DNA of 21,274 nucleotides from an uncultured Bacteroidales bacterium (lineage in GTDB: Bacteria > Bacteroidota > Bacteroidia > Bacteroidales > Bacteroidaceae): positions 1 to 21,274 of the forward strand of contig CANBEE010000007.1 of NCBI GenBank assembly GCA_947367415.1, given 5' to 3'. Positions within the stretch are counted from its first letter, which is position 1. The number at the start of each line of letters is the position of its first letter. The translations under genes were made by a program, and so were the position numbers. The notes under the pieces are model-generated. The model saw only the letters and a program-made list of their open reading frames with translations, did not search any database and had not been told where the DNA came from. Of this stretch, positions 9,801 to 18,508 are shown piece by piece.

Positions 9801-10097
9801 ATAGCCAGGAGCCTGCAAATCGATCAATGTCACATATCCTGGTACCTCCAAAGAATATGTACCAGTCTCATCGGTCATTACAGAATACTTGGAATTACCA
9901 TGAGCAGCGACACGTACACCAGCCAATGGAGTGCGTGTAGCAGCATCAAAGACAACACCACTGACTGTAGTCATCTTTTCTGTTTGCTGAGTGTTATCCT
10001 CAGGCATAGCAGCATAGACAGCCGGAGTACCCAACAGCATACCACCAGCAACAATGCCGCACAGAAGCGTATGTATATAATTCTTTATGCTTTTCAT
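6897..10097 (-). CDS. SusC/RagA family TonB-dependent transporter (second pair)
   Basis: This predicted outer-membrane barrel imports a ligand using TonB energy together with the SusD encoded just downstream. The 1066-aa chain has a signal peptide (about 1-29, cleavage after AVYA) and a carboxypeptidase-regulatory-like beta domain (about 43-118: SGVVFDAATRTPLAGVRV, then TDETGTYSL). A plug domain (about 135-250) carries GGLNSLNANAQPLIVVDGVF (177-196), IEKVTVLRNATALYG (223-237) and SNGVILIDTK (241-250). The remainder is barrel. No clear EEVVVVGYG-type TonB-box segment is seen before the plug; ADVLVSDIA (126-134) is the nearest candidate. The C terminus is GIKINL rather than the usual terminal Phe. 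The start lies 4 bases after the stop of the upstream FAS1 gene. It is distinct in sequence from the other SusC in the operon, so a recent tandem duplication is unlikely. Confidence 0.93.
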   Translation of the reverse strand: MKSIKNYIHTLLCGIVAGGMLLGTPAVYAAMPEDNTQQTEKMTTVSGVVFDAATRTPLAGVRVAAHGNSKYSVMTDETGTYSLEVPGYVTLIDLQAPGYNLIQMAVSEKSQQVFIHAEQFTSDYTADVLVSDIAQTEDFSLSTALSVDQEIGTRLGGDLRTITRSGTPAMGSAMFIGGLNSLNANAQPLIVVDGVFIDQQYNRDALHEGHYNNVLSSINVNDIEKVTVLRNATALYGTKGSNGVILIDTKRSTSMATRIEANVMAGIEMMPERPSMMNASQYRLYASELIGSTDTELTDFKFLNNDPNYYYYDMYHNDTNWDDYIYREAFTQNYNMSVQGGDEVADYNLSLGYTNAESTLNYNNFTRMNLRFNTDIKLIGDLSTRFDVAYNYNTRNLRDDGIIEDFSKETILSPNFLGLIKAPFLHPYRQDENGKLTEFVSPADDFASDFGLNTSWANPVAINEYGDAKNKNRLEYSVFNISIAPRYDFNKNLYATTLFYYALSNNNQRAFVPMTGTPTFYIDGVGESSNSASAFNAKQESLFSDTKIDWTYQYRAHYLNLVGGFRFTNDNYVSTAQEGHNTGNDKTPNVSGSLNFSDVGGVDDTWRSFAYYANADYNYKFKYFLQGGLSMEATSRFGKDVDAGIKLAGTHWGLFPSLQAAWLISSEDFFNPEALGINNLKLSVGYDASGNDDIAISASRSSLSANRFLNGSIGLVLNNIGNTGIQWETTHRFRAGLDLISKNDLLGVSLNFFKSYTNNLLTMKSLPEITGEGYYWSNDGSLENIGADLGLRVKLINTKDWKWEMGANVAAYKNKITALPDGDYTTTLYGANVLTSVGRPAGVFYGYETAGVYATQQEAEADGHTLVATTGEVTAFGAGDMRFVDHVDDNIINEKDMVVIGDPNPDFYGNLYSNLSYKRFSMSMNFNYSYGNDIYNYQRAQLEGGSQFFNQTTALNRRWIAEGHQTDIPKATFGDPMGNSRFSDRWIEDGSYLRLRSVTLSYALPVNSVWLQGVTVWATANNLFTLTNYLGSDPEVWAGNAVLYQGIDRGLTAQGRSLLMGIKINL

Positions 10098-10101
10098 ATT
10101 A

Positions 10102-11673
10102 TCATTCTTTTACAGGTTCGAGAATAATACAATCGACAAGGAACGTACGAGACTTGTTCTTATCACGAGAACTAGCTGCAGACTTCACAGTAATCTTTGT
10201 TGAAGACTTTTCCTCACCGAAGGTTGCTACCGGGAATTCAAAGATACCAGCACTCACAGTATCAATACGTGTGGGATCTACATGAAGTGAATCTTTAGCT
10301 GTTTTAAGGTTTGCCTTTCTCGACTTACCCGAAGCATCCAGATAATCCACTGCGACTGTAATATGATTGGGCAGTTCGCCAATACTCTTATCAGTAGCCA
10401 TTCTCTGTGGCAAGAACACAATCTTCACTTCATAGGCTGCAGCCAACGTATTCCAGATACTGAACTCAATACTAGGACTAACTGAAGAAGACTTTGGAAC
10501 AGCCTCAAGATATGCACCCTTAGAAATCTTGGTATACAAAGAATCTGAGTGAGATAAGCTTCTACGATATGCAATACAGTTGGTAAACTCGTGTCCATTG
10601 GTACGCTCACCCTCTACCTTCAGACGTGTGTGCCATGAATCCCAAGGTGCATGACGCAATGAATCTACGACAAACACATTACCATTACTGCAAATATAGC
10701 CATCATCCATGGAGCTATAATCTGACAAGATGTAATCGAACGGTTTGTCAAATACATTAAGAGAGGTAGAGATTAGTGAATCCTGCATAGATTTCTGAAC
10801 GGTATGGCTGAATATCAAATCGCCAACAATTCCACGCTTGGTGTACAAATCTTCCAAAGAATCCTTATCCACCTTGTTCTTATAGAAAGTATAATAAGGA
10901 GCAATGCGCTTATATGCAGCATCCCAAGCCTTATTGGTAGGCAATATCATCGTATAGGTACTATCCTCATCGTTAATGCTACCCAACATATACAGCAACT
11001 CATTGGTAGTTACTACTACAGAGTCTACATAAGTCTGCATACCATCAACGATAGGTCCCTTTACACTCGCATCCTCGTCAAGTTCGTTCTCATCAAAAGA
11101 ATACAAGAACTCACGAATCTTGCTATAAGCAGTATCGGTAGTCAGATATTCCCAAATATTAAAGAAGAAAGGAACCTGAGAGCCGATAACATGCAAAACG
11201 CCATTCTTTGCCAAGACATTCTTCTCGGCCAGCATGCTCTCACCAAACTTATAGCCATCGCCCTCTTTTGTGAAGTTGATAAACTTTTCATTTAGCATCA
11301 AGACATCTTTATCTACGGTAGCATTGTTGGCAGAGTGAGAGAATCGTGCAATATGATTCTTGATAAACTCTTCCTTCACCTTTTCTGCCGAAAGATTCTT
11401 CAAGTCAATCTCTCCCTGTGGAGCAAACACGGTGAACATTTGGTCGCCATTTAACACCTCATCATATCCATATTGCTTCAAGCAATCGGCAAAAGCCCTT
11501 AATTCAGGACGTGCCTCAATCTCTTCCCAAAGCGTCTTATCGGCAATCTGCTTTTGGTTGTCAACGTCATAATGTCCGTTCCAAACATCGGTACAACTTG
11601 CAAATGCCAGAGGAAGCATCAGCAACAAACCGAAAAGCCTTATATTTTTCATATATTTCATAGTCTTATTCAT
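10102..11673 (-). CDS. Two-domain fasciclin (FAS1) lipoprotein with C-terminal beta domain
   Basis: FAS1 domains mediate adhesion and ligand binding at cell surfaces in many organisms. This 523-aa lipoprotein has a signal peptide ending AFASC (Cys27, then TDVW). FAS1-1 (about 46-170) has the H1-like MFTVFAPQGEI (79-89) and H2-like NGVLHVIGSQVP (157-168). FAS1-2 (about 182-340) has YTMILPTNKAWDAAY (240-254) and SNGNVFVVDSL (329-339), then APWDSW (342-347). A beta-rich C-terminal region (about 348-523) ends FLVDCIILEP, much like the end of the upstream FAS1 protein. It may be a galactose-binding or jelly-roll fold, which is inference. In-frame ATGs at 11673, 11661 and 11652 are all possible starts; the first is taken because it lies 11 bases after the upstream stop. 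The next gene, a SusC, begins 4 bases downstream, so it may serve that transporter. The ligand is not known. Confidence 0.85.
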   Translation of the reverse strand: MNKTMKYMKNIRLFGLLLMLPLAFASCTDVWNGHYDVDNQKQIADKTLWEEIEARPELRAFADCLKQYGYDEVLNGDQMFTVFAPQGEIDLKNLSAEKVKEEFIKNHIARFSHSANNATVDKDVLMLNEKFINFTKEGDGYKFGESMLAEKNVLAKNGVLHVIGSQVPFFFNIWEYLTTDTAYSKIREFLYSFDENELDEDASVKGPIVDGMQTYVDSVVVTTNELLYMLGSINDEDSTYTMILPTNKAWDAAYKRIAPYYTFYKNKVDKDSLEDLYTKRGIVGDLIFSHTVQKSMQDSLISTSLNVFDKPFDYILSDYSSMDDGYICSNGNVFVVDSLRHAPWDSWHTRLKVEGERTNGHEFTNCIAYRRSLSHSDSLYTKISKGAYLEAVPKSSSVSPSIEFSIWNTLAAAYEVKIVFLPQRMATDKSIGELPNHITVAVDYLDASGKSRKANLKTAKDSLHVDPTRIDTVSAGIFEFPVATFGEEKSSTKITVKSAASSRDKNKSRTFLVDCIILEPVKE

Positions 11674-11684
11674 ATTATTAATGA

Positions 11685-13571
11685 TTAGTGACGATCTTCA
11701 GGCACTGTTGGAGAATCGTAAACACTCTTCGGACAGAGCTCAATATAGTCTAACATAAACTCCTTACCATTCTCGTCTACTGCACGGAAACGGATATAAT
11801 GGTCCATTTCATTGGTCAAATACTCAGTAGCCACGATACGGCGTAGAATATTCTGATGTACAGGAGCCATATCACTCTCGTTAGAACCCATAGTCTGGGT
11901 ATCAGGAGCACGCATATAACCACGGTTATGCATTGCCTTGTCATTGCGTACAATCTCATCCTTTGTAAGACCATCCTCTGAGAACCAGCCAATCTTTGGA
12001 TTAGGTGATCCACTGGCATTCATTGTCAAGTCAATAGGAATACCACAAGGAATATTGTCGACATATACCTGTGTCACTCCACGCTGTGTCATAGGAACGT
12101 AGCCATAACGTATTTCATAGGTTCCTTCTGGTACGGGAGGAAGCTTAAGAGCGAAGTCGTATTGTCCCATAGCGATGATTTCATCACCATACCAGCACCA
12201 AAAGCCCCATACTGGCTGTGAATACCAAACTACTGCCTCCTGATACATAATCATGTTCTTAACGTATCCATTCGGAAGCTGATAGCACTTATCCTCCTGA
12301 TTTCTATAGATACCATTAGAGGCTAACTCGGGCATCAGCGTACCGGCATCAAAACGAAGACGGTCATTGAGCACCTTCATTGTAACATCGGTGCTATATA
12401 CCAACGGATGATCAATGGTATAATACACGCCATTATTACCATCATGTGAAGTGGTCTTATCAATTACAGAGCCACGCACCTGATACTGGGCATCCCAACG
12501 ACGATTAATATACAACTTCCACTCTGAACGGCGGCCACACTGAACCTTCAAGATGGTACCCTTACACATGGTCTCATAGAAATCATACGCATCGTATGAG
12601 CCTTCAGGGTAGTGCATAAAGGTGTACATCTGATTCTCACTGGCATAAACCTTGCGATCCAAGAAGTGATAAGCTACAAAACGATTCAAAGGATTCTTCG
12701 GATGAGTGGGATCGTTATCATACTTACCCGCATCCTCAGGGAAGGTCACATCATAAACACTCTTGGCATAGGCAGCGAGTTCATCAATGGTAGTAATACC
12801 CATCTTTTCGAACACGTCATTGGTCTCGATAAAACCGGTATAACCATAACGACGCTTCTGTGGATACCAGGTATCCCATCCATGGCGTTCGTATCTCACA
12901 CCTTTCTCTCCAGGAGCAACGTACGAATCATCCATGTACAGCTGCAATGAATCCTGGAAGTGGGTAATCTGCATAGCTTCACAGAAGAGGCTAATGTCGG
13001 GGTTCTCCATCATCAAGTCGGGCAAACCGGCAATAGAGTGCATCAACACATGATCAACCACGTGCACTACGCCATTCTCTACTTCCTCATCTCTAACGAT
13101 AATCTTAGAATGACGGTTGATGTAGAAATCACCAGTCAAAGAGTCAATGTATACCTGGATATAGCGATCATTCATGTTGGCTGTTCCCAACACACCATTG
13201 TCCATATCAGTGGTCAAGAAGAAGTCGAGCTCAGACTTGATGACATGACCATACGAGATGGTATCGCATTCTTCATCAGTGAGTTCCTCAACACTAGTCT
13301 TTCCGCGTTCTGCAAGATAGATGTCAAAGGCCTCATTGGTAGGTGCAAAACAGGTGTAGTTACCATACGCTGCCAAGAGTTCCTTCACGCCTGAACGTCC
13401 AAGAACGTATGTAAAATCACTGAACTGGTCCTCACGGTTGACCAAATAGTCAGTAACCATTTCTCCGGTGAATGTGTAGTAATTCTCCGTTTTCAGTTCC
13501 TCTACACAACTACTCACAGTAAGCAGTGTGAATAGGGAACAAATCATAACAATATATTTATTTCTTCTCAT
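11685..13571 (-). CDS. Two-domain fasciclin (FAS1) lipoprotein with aromatic-rich C-terminal domain
   Basis: The 628-aa product has a lipoprotein signal ending VSSC (Cys22, then VEELK), so it is probably anchored in the outer membrane. FAS1-1 (about 33-178) is clear: YTCFAPTNEAFDIYL (72-86) and NGVVHVVDHVLM (166-177). FAS1-2 (about 182-392) is more divergent and holds a long insertion before RFVAYHFLDRKV (297-308); it closes with NGVYYTIDHPLVY (380-392). The C-terminal region (about 400-628) is predicted beta sandwich by eye: VPEGTYEIRYGYVP (480-493), VTQVYVDNIPCG (499-510) and the final FMLDYIELCP (605-614). It contains a dense aromatic patch at 449-461 (three Trp-containing turns). It starts 8 bases after the SusD stop and ends 11 bases before the next FAS1 gene. 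Surface ligand binding is inferred from family and context. Confidence 0.85.
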   Translation of the reverse strand: MRRNKYIVMICSLFTLLTVSSCVEELKTENYYTFTGEMVTDYLVNREDQFSDFTYVLGRSGVKELLAAYGNYTCFAPTNEAFDIYLAERGKTSVEELTDEECDTISYGHVIKSELDFFLTTDMDNGVLGTANMNDRYIQVYIDSLTGDFYINRHSKIIVRDEEVENGVVHVVDHVLMHSIAGLPDLMMENPDISLFCEAMQITHFQDSLQLYMDDSYVAPGEKGVRYERHGWDTWYPQKRRYGYTGFIETNDVFEKMGITTIDELAAYAKSVYDVTFPEDAGKYDNDPTHPKNPLNRFVAYHFLDRKVYASENQMYTFMHYPEGSYDAYDFYETMCKGTILKVQCGRRSEWKLYINRRWDAQYQVRGSVIDKTTSHDGNNGVYYTIDHPLVYSTDVTMKVLNDRLRFDAGTLMPELASNGIYRNQEDKCYQLPNGYVKNMIMYQEAVVWYSQPVWGFWCWYGDEIIAMGQYDFALKLPPVPEGTYEIRYGYVPMTQRGVTQVYVDNIPCGIPIDLTMNASGSPNPKIGWFSEDGLTKDEIVRNDKAMHNRGYMRAPDTQTMGSNESDMAPVHQNILRRIVATEYLTNEMDHYIRFRAVDENGKEFMLDYIELCPKSVYDSPTVPEDRH

Positions 13572-13579
13572 GGCAGAAT

Positions 13580-15235
13580 TTATTTTGCTGTTGATATTGT
13601 TTCGTCAGTCTCATATTCCGGGTTTTGTACCAGAAGTGTATTGACTTTCAGCTCATCCTCGAATATAGGTAAATAGAGCATGTCGGGCTTAATCCACTTA
13701 CTCTTCACGGCATCAGGCTTAGTATACTTGCGCTTTGCAAGATCAAGCATGGCACCATTGCTACCCTCGCGACGTGCTTTGCGTACAAGGTCGAACCAGC
13801 GCTTACCCTCAAACATCAGTTCGCGCTGACGCTCAAGAAGGACAAACTCACGCATCTGGTTCTGAGTGCCGTATGTGCTGAATGTCAAAGAGTCCTTATC
13901 CTGAGCTGCAAGATTTGAACGACGATATACGGCATTGGCCAGATTAAATGCTATACGCAAATCATTATCAGCTGAGTCATTACGCTCAACCAGCGCTTCA
14001 GCCTCCATCAGCATCACGTCTGTCAAGCGATAGAATATCCAATTGGGATAGGCAGCCGAGCGCTTTGAAGGAGTACCGTCATCGCTGACATTGCTTGTAA
14101 TGTATTTACGGATAGAGAAGACATTTACATCCTCAACATCAAACAACTCTTCAGGGCGGATGTCAGTCTTAGCAAAGTAGTCATTGCCATTCTGTGTATT
14201 TTCGGCCAAGAAAGCAGAAGCCGAGAGTGCACCCATATCTACATCAAATGCTCCGTAATAACTGCGGAAGGGATTTCTCTTGTCCTCATAGACATAATCA
14301 ATCTGCACTTCAAAGATACTCTCAAAGGAGTTTCCTGTTCCAAAGATTTGGTTATAGGCCTGATGAATATTATTGGAAGCACTAGCCTTCTGGTTTGCCA
14401 ACAAGGGGTAATCACCGTCATAGCTCATGCGGTCCTCTTCAGCCTCTTCCACCTTAGCTTCAATCACCTTTTCGCAATATGCGATACAGTCATCGTAACG
14501 CTCCATCCAAAGATAGACATCAGCCAAGAGAGCCCACACGGCCTGCTTGGTCACACGGCCCTTGGTATAGGATACATTGGCATTGTAATGGGGAGGATAT
14601 TCCTTCACTGCATTCAGCTCAGCCTTCTTCAAATCCTCGACAATCTGATTGAGCACACTGTCGGGAGAAGCCGCAGCCACCTGCATCGGAGCAGTATCAT
14701 CAAGTGTAGGCTCCAGCACTAGAGGAACATCGCGGAACGAGCGCACCAAATAGAAATAGCACAAGGCGCGAAGAGTTAGCATTTCAGCCTCGATAGCCAG
14801 CCATTCAGACTCACTAAAATCTGGATCACGCTCAATAACTTCGGGTGCATAGTGCAACACCGTGTTGCAACGGTTGATTACTGTGTAGAAGCTCGACCAA
14901 TCGGCAATATAGTAGTTAGGCAGTATATTGCCTTCGAGCATCTCGGTCAACTGCACATCATTAACATAAGGAGTATTAGGATTGATCAACCCTTTGCTCA
15001 TGTTGTCAGAGCGCATCTCACCCCACAGCATGGCACGTGTAATGAAATTTCCATCGGCAATTCCGCTATAGCATGATGCCACCACAGAGGACACCTCTGC
15101 TTCATTCTCCCAATAGTTTTCCAATACGATTTCATTCAGCGGAACAATGCTCAAGAAATCTTCGCATGATGACATGCATACGATTGAGCATAACGCTGCT
15201 GCCGTATATTTTATCTTGGTTATTATTCTTTTCAT
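13580..15235 (-). CDS. RagB/SusD family surface lipoprotein (first pair)
   Basis: This 551-aa lipoprotein has a signal peptide ending MSSC (Cys24) followed by EDFLSIVP, close to the classical SusD start. The helical core includes the well-conserved segment AEMLTLRALCYFYLVRSFRD (149-168) and ADVYLWMERYDDCIAYCEKV, a TPR-like repeat. The C-terminal SusD domain carries LLERQRELMFEGKRWFDLVR (466-485), the strongest family signature, and ends with a full LPIFEDELKVNTLLVQNPEY tail (522-541). It lies 12 bases after the SusC stop and is its presumed lid. Expected role: bind the ligand at the cell surface and hand it to the barrel. The ligand cannot be read from the sequence. Confidence 0.95.
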   Translation of the reverse strand: MKRIITKIKYTAAALCSIVCMSSCEDFLSIVPLNEIVLENYWENEAEVSSVVASCYSGIADGNFITRAMLWGEMRSDNMSKGLINPNTPYVNDVQLTEMLEGNILPNYYIADWSSFYTVINRCNTVLHYAPEVIERDPDFSESEWLAIEAEMLTLRALCYFYLVRSFRDVPLVLEPTLDDTAPMQVAAASPDSVLNQIVEDLKKAELNAVKEYPPHYNANVSYTKGRVTKQAVWALLADVYLWMERYDDCIAYCEKVIEAKVEEAEEDRMSYDGDYPLLANQKASASNNIHQAYNQIFGTGNSFESIFEVQIDYVYEDKRNPFRSYYGAFDVDMGALSASAFLAENTQNGNDYFAKTDIRPEELFDVEDVNVFSIRKYITSNVSDDGTPSKRSAAYPNWIFYRLTDVMLMEAEALVERNDSADNDLRIAFNLANAVYRRSNLAAQDKDSLTFSTYGTQNQMREFVLLERQRELMFEGKRWFDLVRKARREGSNGAMLDLAKRKYTKPDAVKSKWIKPDMLYLPIFEDELKVNTLLVQNPEYETDETISTAK

Positions 15236-15247
15236 AGTAGTAAACTG

Positions 15248-18200
15248 TTAGAATGTAACATTTAATCTGCAAGTGAATGACTTAGGACGAGGAGTCTTAG
15301 AGTTGTCTGTACTCAAGCCATAACCACCATAGCCAACCTCGGGGTCAACACCCGAATAACGGGTCCAATTGAAGAGGTTGTTTGCAGAGATTGACAGCAT
15401 AGCGTTCTTTACACCCAGACGCTTTGCAATCTCGGGATCAAGGTTGTAACCAATCTGCAGATAGTTGAGACGGCAGAATGAGCCATCCTCTACAAAACGG
15501 TCGCTACCCAAGAAGTTGTAGCCAGCCTGATGCAATGCACGAGGAATAGAGGTGACATCACCCTCAGTACGCCAACGCCAGTTAACAGCATAGCTCTGAT
15601 TGTTGTTGTCATACATATTCTCGGCATTCATCTTTGCAATGTTCAGCACCTTGCTTCCATAGCGGTAGTTGAACTGCATATTCATAGACCAACGCTTGTA
15701 GAAGAAGCGGAGGCCAAAACCACCGGTGAACAAGGGGTTACAGTTACCAAGATATACGATATCCAGCTCGTTGATGTTACCATCGTGATTAACATCCTCA
15801 TAGATGGCATCACCACCCTGGAATTCATAGTCTGTATCGCCATAGTTAAACATCATAGGCAGCGGCTTGCCCTTCTCATCAGTAATCACGTTACCATTGG
15901 CATCGCGTGCTACAGGTGCATTCTCCTGCTCGCCTGCGATATAATCACTATATTGGTATACACCTTTGTAGCGGAATCCATAGATAGATCCAAAAGCATT
16001 GGCCACCTGTACACGGGTAAGGTATGAACCGTTTGCATAGTTGAAGTCGCTATTCAAACTTGCCAACACGGTTTCGTCCATCTCTACTATCTCATTCACA
16101 TTGTTACCAAGAGTAACATTGAATCCGGCAGAGAAATCACCCACCTTCACACACTTGTTACCATAGATATTGAGTTCCCAACCTTGATTGCGCATACTGC
16201 CTACATTTCTCCAAGCGAGTGAGCCGAAACCGGTAGACGAGGGGATGCGTACATTCTTCATCAACAAGTCTTCGGTCAGCTGTGAATATACGTTGATATC
16301 CATAGTGAGCTTGTCATCAAAGAAACCAATGTCAGTACCAAGGTTCCAAGTTGTCTTTGTCTCCCACTTAAGGTCTGACAGACGAACATTGTTGGGAGCC
16401 GTAGCTGACATATCACCATATACATCTACAGGTGAATACTTACTGAAGTGCAGGTACTCGGCAGAAGGTTGTGCACCAACTTGTCCCCAACCTGGACGGA
16501 TAGAAAGCATAGAGAGCCAATCTCTTGCAGGCTCCATGAAATCCTCATCAATAATATTCCAACGTCCTGAGATAGCAGGGAAGAGACCCCAACGGTTAGC
16601 GGCACCGAACTTGGTACTACCGTCGAGACGTGCTGAGAAGTCGAGCATGTACTTAGACTTGTATGAGTAGTGTCCTGAGTAGGTGAAGTAAACACTACGC
16701 CACTGGCTCTGGTTTGTCCACATATTCTCCAGTCGTCCCTGGGCTGTAGATGAACTGATATCACCAGAAGGAAGACCATAAGAGACAGTACCATAACCAC
16801 TACCGTCACCATTGTTCACCTCCATACGAAGCATGGTAGTGAAGAAGTTGTCCTCATTATCAAACTTGGGAGTAAACGTCAACGTATGCTTGGTCTTGAA
16901 TGACACATTCTTACCAGAGCTCTGCTCCGAACGGTTCACTGAAGCATCTGCCCATCCCAATGTAGAGAGCTCACGCGGATAATACTTATCCGTATAATCA
17001 TTGAACACGGCCATACTCACCTGACCATTATAGTTCAGCTGGTGACCATCAGAATTAGGGCTAAGCAAACGATATTGGATTTCGAACAAGGCATTCAAAT
17101 TGTACGAACGATAGTCGTTCTTTGCCAAATAGGCCTCTGCTACAGGATTGATACGATTACGTTGGTCCTTCAAAGCCTCTGGCATAGACTGCAGAGCCAG
17201 ATAATAGTCATCTGTAGGATTACCATCGGCATCTTCTCGATAGATAGCCATATTAGGCATCTTCAAATAAGAAGCACCCAAAAGATCAGAATAGTTTCTT
17301 TCATTATCCGTATATGTCAAAGAGAAGTCAGACATAATCTTAATACGCTCAGACACGAAGTAGTCAAGATTGACACGGGTAGAGAAACGGTCAAGCCCCT
17401 GTGCGATAATTGAACCTGTTTCAGTATCATAACCTCCTGACACACGGAAGTTGGCTTTCTCACCACCACCAGAAAGTGAAATATAGTGAGAGTGCTTCAT
17501 ACCCACTTGCTTAACGGCATCAACCCAATCAGTGTTGTTATTGAACATCTGATACTCAGAGAACGAGGGGTCATAGTTCAACTCACGCAAGTTGGCAGCC
17601 GCATCATTCAGCTCGGGATTAAAGTATGCCTCTTTCATAAACATGGTGTAATCATCACCATTAAGCATACGAATTCCATCGGGTTGGTAAGTTACATTAA
17701 GACCATAAGAATAGGTAACACGCGTAGGACCACGTGAACCACGCTTTGTCTTAATTGAGATTACACCATTAGCACCTTGTGATCCCCATACTGCAGTAGC
17801 GGCAGCATCCTTCAAGACGTCAATCTCTTCAATATCGTCAGGGTTTACACAAAGAAGCTCGGCAAACTTTTCCTGATCGGCATTGGCATAGTCAAAGTCA
17901 TCGTTTCCTGTAGTTTCAAACACGTTACCGTCAACAACGATAAGCGGCTCGGCATTACCGTTAATGGATGACACGCCACGCAGACGCATAGTTGTACCAC
18001 TACCAAGGTTACCAGAGTTCATCACAATGTCAAGACCGGCAATACGTCCTTGAAGAGCCTCGTCAACTGAGGTGAAATTGAGTCCCTCAAACTCCGACAT
18101 CTTCAAGCTCTGAACAGAGGTTGAAATTTCACGTTCGGGAATATCCAAGCCACCGGTATTCTTTTTAACTACAGCCTTAATCACAACCTCTTCGATAAGG

Positions 18201-18508
18201 TTTTCATCCTTCATCATAATATTGAATACCCTACGATCGCCAATCGGGAGCAACTGCGTAGTATAGCCAATGTAAGAGAATTGCAATTTATCTTTCGTAT
18301 TCTTTACACGGATAGAGAAGTTACCGTTCATATCGGTTGTTGTAGCTTCAACGAAACGTCCAGTCTCGTCCACCTCAACAACGTTCACCATCATCAAGGG
18401 CTCTATTGCATCTTCTACTGTACCCGTTACAATAACCTGAGCAAAAGCCGATGAGACGCTCATGCAGAGCATCACCATCAATATATATAATTTGTTTCTC
18501 ATAGCCAT
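15248..18508 (-). CDS. SusC/RagA family TonB-dependent transporter (first pair)
   Basis: The 1086-aa product has a signal peptide cleaved after SAFA (23/24). A carboxypeptidase-regulatory-like domain (about 26-103) follows, then a TonB-box-like EEVVIKAVV (106-114). The plug (about 125-255) contains DEALQGRIAGLDIVMNSG (149-166), the RLRGVSSINGNAEPLIVVDG stretch (175-194) and VLKDAAATAVWGSQGANGV (231-249). The common YG in the last motif is WG here. Between VVDG and VLKD there is a longer acidic loop than in typical SusC proteins. The barrel ends SFTCRLNVTF with the expected terminal Phe. Its ATG overlaps the upstream FAS1 stop as TAATG, suggesting translational coupling. The ATG two codons later (18502) is an alternative start. 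It probably pairs with the SusD that follows. Confidence 0.95.
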   Translation of the reverse strand: MAMRNKLYILMVMLCMSVSSAFAQVIVTGTVEDAIEPLMMVNVVEVDETGRFVEATTTDMNGNFSIRVKNTKDKLQFSYIGYTTQLLPIGDRRVFNIMMKDENLIEEVVIKAVVKKNTGGLDIPEREISTSVQSLKMSEFEGLNFTSVDEALQGRIAGLDIVMNSGNLGSGTTMRLRGVSSINGNAEPLIVVDGNVFETTGNDDFDYANADQEKFAELLCVNPDDIEEIDVLKDAAATAVWGSQGANGVISIKTKRGSRGPTRVTYSYGLNVTYQPDGIRMLNGDDYTMFMKEAYFNPELNDAAANLRELNYDPSFSEYQMFNNNTDWVDAVKQVGMKHSHYISLSGGGEKANFRVSGGYDTETGSIIAQGLDRFSTRVNLDYFVSERIKIMSDFSLTYTDNERNYSDLLGASYLKMPNMAIYREDADGNPTDDYYLALQSMPEALKDQRNRINPVAEAYLAKNDYRSYNLNALFEIQYRLLSPNSDGHQLNYNGQVSMAVFNDYTDKYYPRELSTLGWADASVNRSEQSSGKNVSFKTKHTLTFTPKFDNEDNFFTTMLRMEVNNGDGSGYGTVSYGLPSGDISSSTAQGRLENMWTNQSQWRSVYFTYSGHYSYKSKYMLDFSARLDGSTKFGAANRWGLFPAISGRWNIIDEDFMEPARDWLSMLSIRPGWGQVGAQPSAEYLHFSKYSPVDVYGDMSATAPNNVRLSDLKWETKTTWNLGTDIGFFDDKLTMDINVYSQLTEDLLMKNVRIPSSTGFGSLAWRNVGSMRNQGWELNIYGNKCVKVGDFSAGFNVTLGNNVNEIVEMDETVLASLNSDFNYANGSYLTRVQVANAFGSIYGFRYKGVYQYSDYIAGEQENAPVARDANGNVITDEKGKPLPMMFNYGDTDYEFQGGDAIYEDVNHDGNINELDIVYLGNCNPLFTGGFGLRFFYKRWSMNMQFNYRYGSKVLNIAKMNAENMYDNNNQSYAVNWRWRTEGDVTSIPRALHQAGYNFLGSDRFVEDGSFCRLNYLQIGYNLDPEIAKRLGVKNAMLSISANNLFNWTRYSGVDPEVGYGGYGLSTDNSKTPRPKSFTCRLNVTF

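Noticed and set aside
15530..16027. Plus-strand open frame of 165 codons (and another at 16188-16670) opposite the first SusC
   Set aside because: Both are fully antisense to a well-conserved TonB-dependent transporter and have no recognisable motif.
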